This document shows positions 32,503 through 41,145 of a DNA stretch of 64,000 bases, in pieces. The notes beneath the pieces are model-generated. The model was not told where the DNA came from. It did not search any database and saw only the letters and a program-made list of their open reading frames with translations. A program made the translations under genes and the position numbers. Position 1 is the first letter of the stretch. Each line of letters opens with the position of its first letter. Source of the stretch: Diplocloster modestus (GTDB lineage: Bacteria > Bacillota > Clostridia > Lachnospirales > Lachnospiraceae); the NCBI RefSeq assembly GCF_019042245.1, contig NZ_JAHQCX010000010.1, positions 124,001 through 188,000 of the forward strand. The letters are read 5' to 3'.

Positions 32503-33998
32503 GCTTTCACCTCCCCGAGAATAGCCTTTTCCATCATCATATTCTGATCTCCGTCTCTGGTGGAGTCCTCATGTACGATTCTTCCATGCCTCATGACGAT
32601 CACCCGGTCACTGAGCGCGAATACTTCCTGCCATTCGGAGGATACCATGATAATGGCCATGCCCTGTTTCGCCAGACTTTTTAAAAGTTTGTGGATTTCG
32701 GTCTTGGAAGCGATATCTACGCCGTGAGTCGGTTCATCGATGATCAGGATATCCGGCTTTGTCACCAGCCATTTGGCTACCGCAATCTTCTGTTGGTTTC
32801 CTCCGCTGAAGTTCTTCGCCATCTTATAGATCTGGCCGGGTTTGATGTTCAGGGTATTGACATATTCCCTGGATATGCCCGCCCGCTTCCGGCTGCTGAT
32901 GAATGTGGACTTCCCCAGCATCTGGTTTAAGATTGACAAAGTGATATTATCTTCCATCGACATATTCAAAATAAGTCCCTCGTGATGCCGGTCCTCCGGG
33001 ATAAATGCGATCTTGTGCTTCATGGCCTGAGGAACATTTTTCAGTTCCGCCCTTTGCCCGTGTATCAGAATCTCCCCCTGATCCGGCGGATTCAGTCCGA
33101 ACAGGGCCTTGACCGTCTCGCTTCTGCCAGCGCCCACAAGGCCTGTAAAGGCCAGGATCTCACCTTTATGCAAAGTAAACGAGATATCTTTAAAATTTCC
33201 CTCTTTGGAAATGTTCCGAACCTCCAGGATTTTCTCCGCCGCATAGGATTCCTGATTCAAGGCCTCATAGGTCACAGACCTGCCCACCATCATCTGCACA
33301 AGCGTACTTTCGTCCAGCTCCCCTATATCTTTGCAGCCCACATATTTCCCGTCCTTTAATACCGTCACCCGGTCGGATACTTCGAATACCTCATCCAGCT
33401 TATGGCTGATAAAAAGAATCGCAATATTTTCTTTCTTAAGCTTGCGTATGATCTCATAGAGCATCCGCACTTCACTGAAGGATAAGGCCGCGGTCGGTTC
33501 ATCCATGATAAGCAGGCGGGAACTTAAGGAAATCGCCCTTGCGATCGCCACCAGCTGCTGCTTTGCCACACTTAAGTTTCCCAGCAGTTCATGAATGTCC
33601 ATCTGCACTTCCAACCGCTTTAACGCCGCCGCGGCGATCCGGTCACATTCCTTCCAGTCGACCTTACCGTTCTTAGACCGCCCGAGATAAATATTCTCCG
33701 CCACGGTCAGGTTCGGGAACAGGCTCAAATCCTGGTGGATCGCATTAATTCCATGTTTGATGCTGGCATGGACATTGGGAAACTGTACTTCTTCCCCGTC
33801 CATAAGGATTCTGGCCCCCGGGTCCGGCTGCTGCACTCCGGATATGATCTTAATCAACGTGGATTTACCGGCTCCGTTCTCCCCCATCAGCGCATGTACT
33901 TCTCCTTCCCGGATATCCAGCCGGACTTTGTCCAGAGCTTTCACGCCCGGAAACGTCATACTTACGTCCGACATTTCTAAAAAGACATGCTCACTCAT
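32499..33998 (-). CDS. Sugar ABC importer ATP-binding protein (RbsA/LsrA type, two NBDs)
   Basis: Powers the importer. The 499-residue protein has two fused nucleotide-binding domains: the first with Walker A GENGAGKST (about 38-46), signature LSVAKQQL and Walker B LLIMDEPTAAL; the second with a degenerate Walker A (GLVGAGRSE), signature FSGGNQQK and ILIIDEPTHGVD, as normal in this family. First gene of the operon, with a start at 33998 after GGGAGG. The promoter and two operator palindromes lie at 34047-34095. Confidence 0.96.
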   Translation of the reverse strand: MSEHVFLEMSDVSMTFPGVKALDKVRLDIREGEVHALMGENGAGKSTLIKIISGVQQPDPGARILMDGEEVQFPNVHASIKHGINAIHQDLSLFPNLTVAENIYLGRSKNGKVDWKECDRIAAAALKRLEVQMDIHELLGNLSVAKQQLVAIARAISLSSRLLIMDEPTAALSFSEVRMLYEIIRKLKKENIAILFISHKLDEVFEVSDRVTVLKDGKYVGCKDIGELDESTLVQMMVGRSVTYEALNQESYAAEKILEVRNISKEGNFKDISFTLHKGEILAFTGLVGAGRSETVKALFGLNPPDQGEILIHGQRAELKNVPQAMKHKIAFIPEDRHHEGLILNMSMEDNITLSILNQMLGKSTFISSRKRAGISREYVNTLNIKPGQIYKMAKNFSGGNQQKIAVAKWLVTKPDILIIDEPTHGVDIASKTEIHKLLKSLAKQGMAIIMVSSEWQEVFALSDRVIVMRHGRIVHEDSTRDGDQNMMMEKAILGEVKA

Positions 33999-34046
33999 TC
34001 TTTTGCCTCCCTTGATTCTTAATTACTAAATTTGAATGTTTTATTT

Positions 34047-34095
34047 ACTCGAGTACCTTTACTTGCATTTTAGGTTACTCGAGTATATATGTCAA
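34047..34095 (-). promoter_or_regulatory. Importer-operon promoter with two ACTCGAGT operators
   Basis: Minus-strand TTGACA (34090-34095), 17-nt spacer, TAAAAT (34067-34072). One operator (TACTCGAGTA, core 34077-34084) lies inside the spacer and a second (core 34047-34054) lies just past the start site; centres are 30 bp apart. The same palindrome precedes the adjacent LacI gene (35324-35335), so that protein is the likely repressor. Confidence 0.85.
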
Positions 34096-34217
34096 CTCCT
34101 TTTTTGCATTTTGTATACTATGCATAATTTTTCTTTTCTATTTATGTGCATTTTTCACAAACAAAAAAAGAGCTTCGTTACGAAACTCTCCGTCTGCATC
34201 ATACCGCACAGCGGCAT

Positions 34218-34292
34218 GGGACATGTCCATTCCAGTTTGGGACATGTCCATTTTAGATTGGACATGTCCCAAACCGAAATGGACATGTCCCC
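34218..34292. repeat. GGACATGTCC inverted-repeat element, copy 2
   Basis: Four GGACATGTCC palindromes; the left half (GGGACATGTCCATTCCAGTT onward) is nearly the reverse complement of the right half. Same design as 2497-2590, about 75 bp. It lies just downstream of the LacI gene stop at 34306 and can form a terminator-like hairpin. Confidence 0.85.
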
Positions 34293-34305
34293 TTCTGCCT
34301 GTTTA

Positions 34306-35298
34306 TCAATTCATGGTGTCCTCATCAAACGGATCTTCGATTTCATCCGTTTGCAGGAAAACATCTTGGGGCTTTTCGCCATTTAAATACCGGAGCAGCA
34401 TATAAAAAGCTTCCTTTCCAATCTTCTTCTCCGGCTGAATCGCCTTGATAAAATCTCCCTCCATCACCTCGGAGCCGTCGAAATCTTCGAATCCGGCGAT
34501 CGGTACCTGCGGCCCATTCATCTCTTTCAGTGCGCGCAGTACTCCGTAAATACAAAAATTGGTTCCAAGAACAATGGAATCAAACCGTATCTTTGGATTT
34601 CTCAGAATCCGGCACATTATTTCATAAGATTGTATTTTATCATAAATATCATAATATACCAGCTGATCATCCAGCTCACAGCCGCCCTCTCTTAGTTCCT
34701 CACGGTATCCTTTCATCCTGCAGTGAATCGTATAATCAGACTCCACCGTGTTTAACAGCAAAGGCCTGCTGCAGCCCCGGCGCATTACCTGGCTCATAAG
34801 CTGTCTGGCAGCTGTCTCGTTATCGAACAGAGCCGCCGGGTATTTCCCGCTCTCGATCGTCCGGTCAAAGCAGACGATCTTATAGGAATATTCATCCTGA
34901 AGGGAGCCCTCAAAGGAAACCGGGGAAATCAGAATTCCGTCCACCATCCGGCTGGTCAGCATCTTCAGCACATGGTTCTCTTTATCCAGCTTCTCTTCCG
35001 TCGTACAGATGATCAGGCTGTAATCCTCCTTATTCGCCAGCTTCTCCACCTTTTGTATAATATGGGTATAGAACGGATTGCTCAGATGTGGCACCACGAT
35101 CGCCAATGTCCTGGTAGAGCCGGTTTTTAAGGACCTGGCGATATTATTGGACACATATCCCATTTCCTTCGCCTTCATCCGCACCATCTCAATGGTCTCT
35201 GCCTTATAGGATCTGTGTTCCAGCTTATTATTTAATATATCCGATACCGTACACCTTGAAAGATTCAAGGCGTTCGCAATGTCCTTCATTGATACCAT
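34306..35298 (-). CDS. LacI-family regulator of the first importer operon
   Basis: A 330-residue repressor: N-terminal helix-turn-helix (MVSMKDIANALNLSRCTVSD, residues 1-20) with hinge SNNIARSLKTGSTRTLAIVV, then a periplasmic-binding-like effector domain (about 62-310). The start at 35298 follows GAGGAGG. Its own promoter carries the palindrome TTACTCGAGTAA, and two copies sit in the promoter of the importer operon downstream, so it most likely represses both until a sugar ligand binds. The effector is probably the imported solute or a product of it. Confidence 0.93.
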   Translation of the reverse strand: MVSMKDIANALNLSRCTVSDILNNKLEHRSYKAETIEMVRMKAKEMGYVSNNIARSLKTGSTRTLAIVVPHLSNPFYTHIIQKVEKLANKEDYSLIICTTEEKLDKENHVLKMLTSRMVDGILISPVSFEGSLQDEYSYKIVCFDRTIESGKYPAALFDNETAARQLMSQVMRRGCSRPLLLNTVESDYTIHCRMKGYREELREGGCELDDQLVYYDIYDKIQSYEIMCRILRNPKIRFDSIVLGTNFCIYGVLRALKEMNGPQVPIAGFEDFDGSEVMEGDFIKAIQPEKKIGKEAFYMLLRYLNGEKPQDVFLQTDEIEDPFDEDTMN

Positions 35299-35323
35299 AA
35301 GGATACCTCCTCGTATCTTTAGG

Positions 35324-35368
35324 TTACTCGAGTAATTATAATTATACCTAAGTTTTCTTTGTTGTCAA
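35324..35368 (-). promoter_or_regulatory. Promoter and operator of the LacI gene
   Basis: TTGACA (35363-35368), 16-nt spacer, TATAAT (35341-35346) on the minus strand; the perfect palindrome TTACTCGAGTAA (35324-35335) covers the start-site region, indicating autorepression. Confidence 0.82.
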
Positions 35369-35472
35369 CCTTTTTTGGAAAGTGGTGTATTGAGGCAGCA
35401 GGTTTTCTTGTGTGAAGATACGTTGCGCAGAGTTATTGTGAAGAGAAATGCCACATTTTAGCATTTTATGGA

Positions 35473-35500
35473 TTGACTTGCCGGTGTTCTGTGTTATAAT
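35473..35500 (+). promoter_or_regulatory. Promoter of the mntP leader
   Basis: TTGACT (35473-35478), 16-nt spacer, TATAAT (35495-35500), just before the riboswitch. Confidence 0.8.
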
Positions 35501-35507
35501 GGACAGA

Positions 35508-35620
35508 AATAAGGGAGTAGTCAGCGTTTGGACGTGATAAAGTCAACATACTGGAAGAGAATTCCTGGCTTTGTATGAAATGACGAGACTTATCTGTACA
35601 CAACAGGTGGGTCTTTTTTT
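35508..35620 (+). ncRNA. Manganese riboswitch (yybP-ykoY type)
   Basis: The conserved elements appear in order: GGGAGTAG near 35513-35520, GTCAACATACTGG in the middle, and GAAATGACGAGAC near 35577-35589. A hairpin (GACTTATCTGT / ACAGGTGGGTC) and a U run at 35613-35620 form a terminator. It precedes mntP, the classical target: Mn2+ binding should prevent termination and switch on export. Confidence 0.9.
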
Positions 35621-35638
35621 ATGGGAAATTCTTGTGAG

Positions 35639-35669
35639 CCTCCTGTAGTGTCTATAACTGAACAGGAGG
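35639..35669 (+). promoter_or_regulatory. Hairpin sequestering the mntP ribosome-binding site
   Basis: CCTCCTGT (35639-35646) is perfectly complementary to ACAGGAGG (35662-35669), which contains the mntP Shine-Dalgarno sequence; six U follow directly. It could block translation or act as a second terminator downstream of the riboswitch. Confidence 0.7.
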
Positions 35670-35676
35670 ATTTTTT

Positions 35677-36237
35677 ATGGGAACTTGGGAACTTTTTATC
35701 TTGGCGGTTGGTTTGTCAATGGACGCGTTTGCGGTCTCTGTCTGTAAGGGGCTGTCGGTCCGGAAGGTCCATGTGAAGCACGCACTTTTAGTGGGCTTGT
35801 ACTTCGGAGGCTTTCAGGCTCTGATGCCTCTGATCGGTTATTTGCTGGGACGCCAGTTTCAGGCGCTTATCACAAATGTAGATCATTGGATCGCCTTTGT
35901 TCTGCTATCCGTGATCGGTATTAACATGATCCGGGAATCCAGATCATGTCCGGAACAGCTGAACGATTCTTTTGGCCTGAAGGTGATGCTGATTCTCGCC
36001 CTCGCTACCAGTATCGATGCGTTAGCCGTGGGAGTCACATTTGCTTTTCTGAAAGTGGCGATTCTGCCTGCGATCTCTTTTATTGGTGTGGTTACTTTTG
36101 TCTTTTCGATCTGCGGATTACTGATTGGTAACCTGTTTGGGGCCAAATTGAAATCAAAAGCGGAGATCTTCGGAGGGATCGTCCTGATTCTGATCGGCCT
36201 TAAGATCCTGTTGGAACATCTCGGTGTGATTGGCTGA
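35677..36237 (+). CDS. mntP: Manganese efflux pump MntP
   Basis: A 186-residue, six-helix inner-membrane Mn2+ exporter. The two duplicated halves are visible through their acidic motifs: [17 protein letters not shown] in helix 1 and [17 protein letters not shown] in helix 4, the conserved Asp pairs of the MntP/DUF204 family. The start follows CAGGAGG. Controlled by the manganese riboswitch upstream and a hairpin at its ribosome-binding site. Monocistronic, with a terminator at 36248. Very confident. Confidence 0.96.
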   Translation: MGTWELFILAVGLSMDAFAVSVCKGLSVRKVHVKHALLVGLYFGGFQALMPLIGYLLGRQFQALITNVDHWIAFVLLSVIGINMIRESRSCPEQLNDSFGLKVMLILALATSIDALAVGVTFAFLKVAILPAISFIGVVTFVFSICGLLIGNLFGAKLKSKAEIFGGIVLILIGLKILLEHLGVIG

Positions 36238-36247
36238 TTTATAAACA

Positions 36248-36275
36248 GCCGGCTGCATTTTATGATGCAGCCGGC
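36248..36275. terminator. Terminator between convergent mntP and the second M24 gene
   Basis: An 11-bp stem (GCCGGCTGCAT / ATGCAGCCGGC) with a 6-nt loop, then TTATGTTT on the plus strand. Confidence 0.8.
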
Positions 36276-36367
36276 TTATGTTTATTACGTTAATCGTTCT
36301 TTCTTGTTCAGATTTACTTCGAACCGATCCTTGGAAACAGGTTACCCGTTCCTTTTTTAAGGACTGT

Positions 36368-37537
36368 CTACAGATCTTTGGAAAAATAGTCGTCCATTTT
36401 CTTAGAGAACGGCACACAGCCATTTTCCGTAATGATATAGCCAGTCTCGATTCTGGCTCCGTTCAGCTGCGGATGGCCGAAAAAGCTCACATCCACCATC
36501 ACAGCCATGCCCGGTTTCAGGATATCCTCGCTGTTAGGGCCAAAAAACGGGGCTTCCGCCTCCATCAGGCCGATCGTATGGGCGAACGGGCACACCAGGT
36601 ATTTCATGATACCTTTGTCCTCATAATAGGCCCGGCCCTTTTCGTCAATCTCCTTACCGGATACACCCGGACGCAGCATGGATTTCGTCAGCTGCAGAAC
36701 ATCTCTTAACCACATCATGCCGTCCCTTTGCATCTGTGTGTATTCCCCGGATACCGGAAGCGTATCGCCAAAGGTTGCCGTATACCCCTTGTATCTGGGC
36801 GCGATTCCGAACAGTACCATCTCGCCGGCCTCCAGCTGTTTATCTGAGGCTGTGGGAACGACCGCATTCGAGCGTTCTCCGCTTCCTACCATGGTGCCGT
36901 AGGCGAAGCTGTTGGCCCCCGCGTCCCGGCAGACCGCTTCCCCGGCCGCGGCGATTTGATATTCGTATGCTCCGGGTATGATCTTTGCGCGCATGGCATC
37001 ATAGGCCAGATCCGACATATGAGCCGCCTGCTGCATGCACTCGAGCTCCCAGGCTGATTTGACGATCCGCAGCGCTTCATACTCTTTGGTGAAATCCACG
37101 ATCTCTACTCCGGCAAATCCCTTCACCAGCTGATCATATACCTGATACGGAAGAGCCTCTGTTCCCACCAGGCCCAGCTTTTTGATCACCGTGCCGGAAG
37201 CTTTGAGTTCCTCGTTCAGCTGTTTGAAATCAATGATGGTCGCGTTGGGATATTCCTCCTCAGGCACCATAAATACCGGGAAACAGTAAGTGTTTTTGAT
37301 CGCGCTGGACATGAGCGCAAACGGCTGGCTTTCAGGACCGCCTAAAAGGATCGGAGCCCCGTTTACCGGTACTAATACCGCCCCTTTTTCAAACTGGGGA
37401 CACCAGCCGGTCAGATACCAGCCGTTGGCGACATTCAGCTCGTCAAAATAGACGAATGCCGCATCCAGTCCGTTCTCCTTTAAAATCTCTTTCACCTTTG
37501 CAATTCTGTTTTCTGTTTCTGCTGCGTTAAAATACAT
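36368..37537 (-). CDS. M24-family (creatinase-fold) protein, divergent metal site, second copy
   Basis: A 389-residue pita-bread-fold protein, last gene of the second importer operon. An N-terminal creatinase_N domain (1-130) precedes the M24 domain. As in the paralogue at 28048, the two Asp ligand positions are not Asp (LFGIAP and YTATFGDT) and the middle Glu box reads VMVDVSF; the His in AHTIGL and the final Glu in ARIETG are kept. The protein is clearly related to but distinct from the first copy. It probably processes the solute brought in by the linked importer. The start at 37537 follows TAGGAGG. Confidence 0.85.
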   Translation of the reverse strand: MYFNAAETENRIAKVKEILKENGLDAAFVYFDELNVANGWYLTGWCPQFEKGAVLVPVNGAPILLGGPESQPFALMSSAIKNTYCFPVFMVPEEEYPNATIIDFKQLNEELKASGTVIKKLGLVGTEALPYQVYDQLVKGFAGVEIVDFTKEYEALRIVKSAWELECMQQAAHMSDLAYDAMRAKIIPGAYEYQIAAAGEAVCRDAGANSFAYGTMVGSGERSNAVVPTASDKQLEAGEMVLFGIAPRYKGYTATFGDTLPVSGEYTQMQRDGMMWLRDVLQLTKSMLRPGVSGKEIDEKGRAYYEDKGIMKYLVCPFAHTIGLMEAEAPFFGPNSEDILKPGMAVMVDVSFFGHPQLNGARIETGYIITENGCVPFSKKMDDYFSKDL

Positions 37538-37607
37538 ACTTTTTCCTCCTAATCTTTTTGATAAGTGTTATTTGAAAGGCCATATGGAAATCGGCCTGTC
37601 ACTTCCA

Positions 37608-38558
37608 TTAATCCTTCTTATTAAGGCTCATGTAGACGTCGATGGCCACGATGATAATAACAACCAGCCCCCGGATCAGCTGTTGATAATAGGCACCGAT
37701 CCCCAAAAGTGTCAGCGCGTTAAACAGGACACTGATCACCAGCAGCCCGATCAAGGACCGCACCGCGCTGCCGCTGCCTCCGGACAGCGAGGTTCCGCCC
37801 ACCACAACCGCGGAGATCGCAGACATTGAAGTATTCAGGCCTAACAGGGCGGCGCTTCCAGATGCCATCCGGCAGGAAATCATCACTCCCGCGATCCCCG
37901 CCGCGATGCCCAGGATCACAAAGATGAGCAGTTTGCTCTTTTGCGCGTTGATGCCGGCCAGCTCCGCGATCTTCCGGCTTCCACCCACCGCATAGATCTC
38001 TCTGCCGGATTTCGTAAATTTTAAAAAGCATTCCGTGAGTACCACAAAGAGTAAAAATGTCAGCACCAGATTGGGAATACCAAGGAAGCTCCCATTTCCC
38101 CATTGGTAGATCGCCTGGTTGGCATTGCTGACCGGCTGGCCGTCGGTATAAAAAAGGGCTATGCCCCGGACATAAGTCATACTTCCAAGCGTGGCGACGA
38201 AGGCAGGGATGTCCAGTTTAGCTACCAGAAAGCCGTTCACAAATCCCACGGCCGCACCAATGAGAACAGTCACCAGAATGGCCGGAATGATTCCCATAGT
38301 GTCCAGATTTTTCAGGAAAAATACCGAACACAGTGCATAGGTGGCACCGGCGCTTAAATCAAATTCCCCGCATATAATCGCGATGGTCATGGCCATGGTA
38401 ATCGTGCCGTAGGTAGACATCTCGATAAAAATATTCGTCAGGTTGGACAGTGTCAAAAAGTTACGGTTCACGATAGTCATAAACAGCATCATCAAAAGAA
38501 GCAGTATGACTACCATGTTTTTGGTAAAAAAACCTCTGATTTCTTTTGTTCTGGTCAT
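37608..38558 (-). CDS. Sugar ABC transporter permease, second system
   Basis: A 316-residue RbsC-type membrane permease with AIICGEFDLSAGATYALC in the first half and SAVVVGGTSLSGGSGSAVRS in the second, the usual coupling region. The start directly abuts the upstream permease stop (TAG then ATG), so translation is coupled. Partner of the permease at 38559 and the ATPase at 39521. Confidence 0.93.
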   Translation of the reverse strand: MTRTKEIRGFFTKNMVVILLLLMMLFMTIVNRNFLTLSNLTNIFIEMSTYGTITMAMTIAIICGEFDLSAGATYALCSVFFLKNLDTMGIIPAILVTVLIGAAVGFVNGFLVAKLDIPAFVATLGSMTYVRGIALFYTDGQPVSNANQAIYQWGNGSFLGIPNLVLTFLLFVVLTECFLKFTKSGREIYAVGGSRKIAELAGINAQKSKLLIFVILGIAAGIAGVMISCRMASGSAALLGLNTSMSAISAVVVGGTSLSGGSGSAVRSLIGLLVISVLFNALTLLGIGAYYQQLIRGLVVIIIVAIDVYMSLNKKD

Positions 38559-39524
38559 CTAATTCACCCCGCTATTCTTCAGCTTGTTGCCGGAAACATC
38601 CAGAACAACCGCGATAATGATGATGAACCCGCGGATGATCATCTGGGGATAGGTGGTAACGTTCATGACGTTTAACGCGTTTCCCAGCACTCCGATAATA
38701 ACGACACCCAGTACCGTCTTGAATATGCCGCCTTTCCCGCCGGTCAGTGACGTTCCCCCCACCACTACCGCCGCGATCGCGTCCAGCTCATATCCCTTTC
38801 CGGATGTGGGGGATGCCGCATTTACCCGGGAACTTAAGATCACGGAGGCCGTACTGGCCATTATCCCGGCGATCACGAACAGCATCGTGGTATAGAATTT
38901 GATATTGACCCCGGACATCTTAGCCGCCTTCGTGTTCGCGCCCATAAAATAAACGGTGCGGCCAAACGGTGTATATCTCATGACCAGGAACAGGACAACC
39001 GCAAAAAAGAGGAAGAAGAAAATCGGCAGATATCCTTTTCCCAGCAGGCTGTGTACCCCGCCGCCGGTGCCCGACATATATTTACCCCCGGAATAGATAA
39101 GCGCCACCGCGGCCACCGCCGTCTGCATGCCGAAGGTGATGATAAAGCTGTCGCAGGTACGTCCATTGATCACCGCGATAATCAGTCCGTTCACCAGCCC
39201 CACAAGCCCGCCGGCCAGAATCGCCAGGATCATACCGGTCCAGTCCATGGAATAGTTGTTCACAAAACTCATGACGATAACTCCGGCCAGTGACACCGTG
39301 GAGCCGATAGACAGATCAATGTGTCCTGCCAGGATGACCACCGTGACCCCGATCGCCATAATCCCGATGACCGCGGACTGTCTTAGGATATTTGTCATAT
39401 TGTCCACTGTCATGAATTCTTTGGAGAGCAGGGACACGATCAATATGATGAGAATCAGGACGAACAGCAGCCCATAGTCAAAAAGTAATGACAGCCATTT
39501 ATTTTTATTCTTGTTCATTGTCAT
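38559..39524 (-). CDS. Sugar ABC transporter permease, second system
   Basis: A 321-residue RbsC-type permease. Motifs VTVVILAGHIDLSIGSTVSL and AAVVVGGTSLTGGKGGIFKT mark the two halves. The start at 39524 overlaps the ATPase stop in an ATGA arrangement with GAGGAGG upstream. With its neighbour it forms a heterodimeric membrane channel, the same gene plan as the first importer. Confidence 0.93.
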   Translation of the reverse strand: MTMNKNKNKWLSLLFDYGLLFVLILIILIVSLLSKEFMTVDNMTNILRQSAVIGIMAIGVTVVILAGHIDLSIGSTVSLAGVIVMSFVNNYSMDWTGMILAILAGGLVGLVNGLIIAVINGRTCDSFIITFGMQTAVAAVALIYSGGKYMSGTGGGVHSLLGKGYLPIFFFLFFAVVLFLVMRYTPFGRTVYFMGANTKAAKMSGVNIKFYTTMLFVIAGIMASTASVILSSRVNAASPTSGKGYELDAIAAVVVGGTSLTGGKGGIFKTVLGVVIIGVLGNALNVMNVTTYPQMIIRGFIIIIAVVLDVSGNKLKNSGVN

Positions 39525-41020
39525 TCCTCCTCCGTATCCACTGCAAGCCGCATTACATTTTCCGCCGATATCATGTCTTTCTCAAGTTCCCCTTTTTTAT
39601 GTCCGTTGTGCATGACAATGATCCGGTCCGACATCCCAATGATTTCGTTCATCTCCGATGAGATCATCAGGATCGCCTTCCCCTGTTCGGCCAGCCTGTT
39701 GATGAGCTGGTAGATCTCGAATTTTGCCCCCACGTCAATCCCTCTGGTCGGTTCGTCCAGGATCAGAATATCCACATCGGAAAACAGCCATTTGGCGATC
39801 ACGACCTTCTGCTGATTCCCTCCGGAGAGAAACATGGTCTTCTGGTTCATCCCGGGAGTCTTGATATTCAGTTCCTCTATGTATTCCCGGGCCGCTGCCT
39901 CTTCTTTTCCGGCATTCAGCCAGATTCCTTTCCGGGCGACCTTTGGCAGGTTGGTGATCACGATATTCTGTTTCACAGAAAAATCCAGGGCCAAGCCCGT
40001 TTCCTTGCGCTCTTCCGTCACCATCCCGATCGAGTTGTGCTTTGCCTGTCTGGTATTGGAAACTCTGACTTTTTTACCGAAGATCCGGAGCTCCCCGGCT
40101 TCCATCTTCTCCGCGCCGATGATGGTCTCACACAGCTCGGTACGCCCAGCTCCCACCAGGCCCGCGAGCCCCAGGACCTCCCCTCTTCGCAGTTCCAGAT
40201 CCACATGGTAAATTTTATTTTTCCTGCATATATCCGTCGCTGAAAATATAACCTCCCCAGGCTTCGATGTCCTGTGCGGGAATTCCATGGTCACGCTGCG
40301 TCCTACCATCTGTTCGATCATGATATCTTCCGTGTAATCTTTCACCCGGCGGGTATCGATGGTCCTGCCGTCCCGAATCACGGTCGCCTCATCACAGATA
40401 TTAAAGATTTCATCCAGTTTATGGGATATATAGATGATCGTGATGCCCTGTTTCCGAAGCTGATGGATAATGGTAAATAATTTCTCCACCTCATTTTCAG
40501 ACAGGGATGAAGTCGGCTCATCCATCACGATTATTTTCGCATTTCCTGAGACCGCTCTGGCAATCTCGATCATCTGTTTCTCGGCTACCGTAAGCTCCAG
40601 GACCCGGCGTTTCGGATCCAGGGTAAAATTAATCTTTTCCAGTGCCTCTTTTACATTCCGGGTCATGGTATGCCAGTCGATCATGTTCAGCTTATTCTTC
40701 AGAAGCGCTCCCAGATAGAAGTTCTCCACCACGGACAGTGTGGGGACCAGATTGATTTCCTGAAATACAAAACTGATTCCCAGGCTTTTGGCTGTATTGA
40801 TATTGCCGATCTTTACCTCCTGTCCTTCTAACCGAATGCTCCCTGAATCCGCCTGATATACACCATTTAGGACTTTCATGAGCGTTGATTTCCCCGCGCC
40901 GTTTTCACCGATAATCGCATGGACCTCTCCTTTTTTCACTTTCAGAGTCACGTTGTCCAACGCCTTGACGCCCGGGAAATTCTTTACTATATCTATCATT
41001 TCCAGTGCATAGCTCTCCAT
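39521..41020 (-). CDS. Sugar ABC importer ATP-binding protein, second system
   Basis: A 499-residue RbsA-type protein with two nucleotide-binding domains: Walker A GENGAGKST, LTVAEKQM and IIVMDEPTSSL in the first; a degenerate Walker A GLVGAGRTE, LSGGNQQK and ILILDEPTRGID in the second. Same length as the ATPase at 32499 but clearly diverged. Lies 125 bases downstream of the binding-protein gene, with a hairpin between. Confidence 0.96.
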   Translation of the reverse strand: MESYALEMIDIVKNFPGVKALDNVTLKVKKGEVHAIIGENGAGKSTLMKVLNGVYQADSGSIRLEGQEVKIGNINTAKSLGISFVFQEINLVPTLSVVENFYLGALLKNKLNMIDWHTMTRNVKEALEKINFTLDPKRRVLELTVAEKQMIEIARAVSGNAKIIVMDEPTSSLSENEVEKLFTIIHQLRKQGITIIYISHKLDEIFNICDEATVIRDGRTIDTRRVKDYTEDIMIEQMVGRSVTMEFPHRTSKPGEVIFSATDICRKNKIYHVDLELRRGEVLGLAGLVGAGRTELCETIIGAEKMEAGELRIFGKKVRVSNTRQAKHNSIGMVTEERKETGLALDFSVKQNIVITNLPKVARKGIWLNAGKEEAAAREYIEELNIKTPGMNQKTMFLSGGNQQKVVIAKWLFSDVDILILDEPTRGIDVGAKFEIYQLINRLAEQGKAILMISSEMNEIIGMSDRIIVMHNGHKKGELEKDMISAENVMRLAVDTEEE

Positions 41021-41094
41021 AGTTACCTCCAGTGCTGCATTTACTGCGGCTTTCGCTTAGGTAGGGTTTCCCCCTTTTCCGTATATCAGGGCAG

Positions 41095-41119
41095 GGTGCC
41101 GGCCGATGGGGCCGGCACC
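41095..41119 (-). terminator. Hairpin after the second binding-protein gene
   Basis: A strong stem GGTGCCGGCC / GGCCGGCACC with a short loop, no long U run. Such hairpins commonly protect the binding-protein mRNA and reduce read-through to the ATPase and permeases. Confidence 0.65.
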
Positions 41120-41145
41120 GCTACCTGCCTGTCAACTACACCTTA

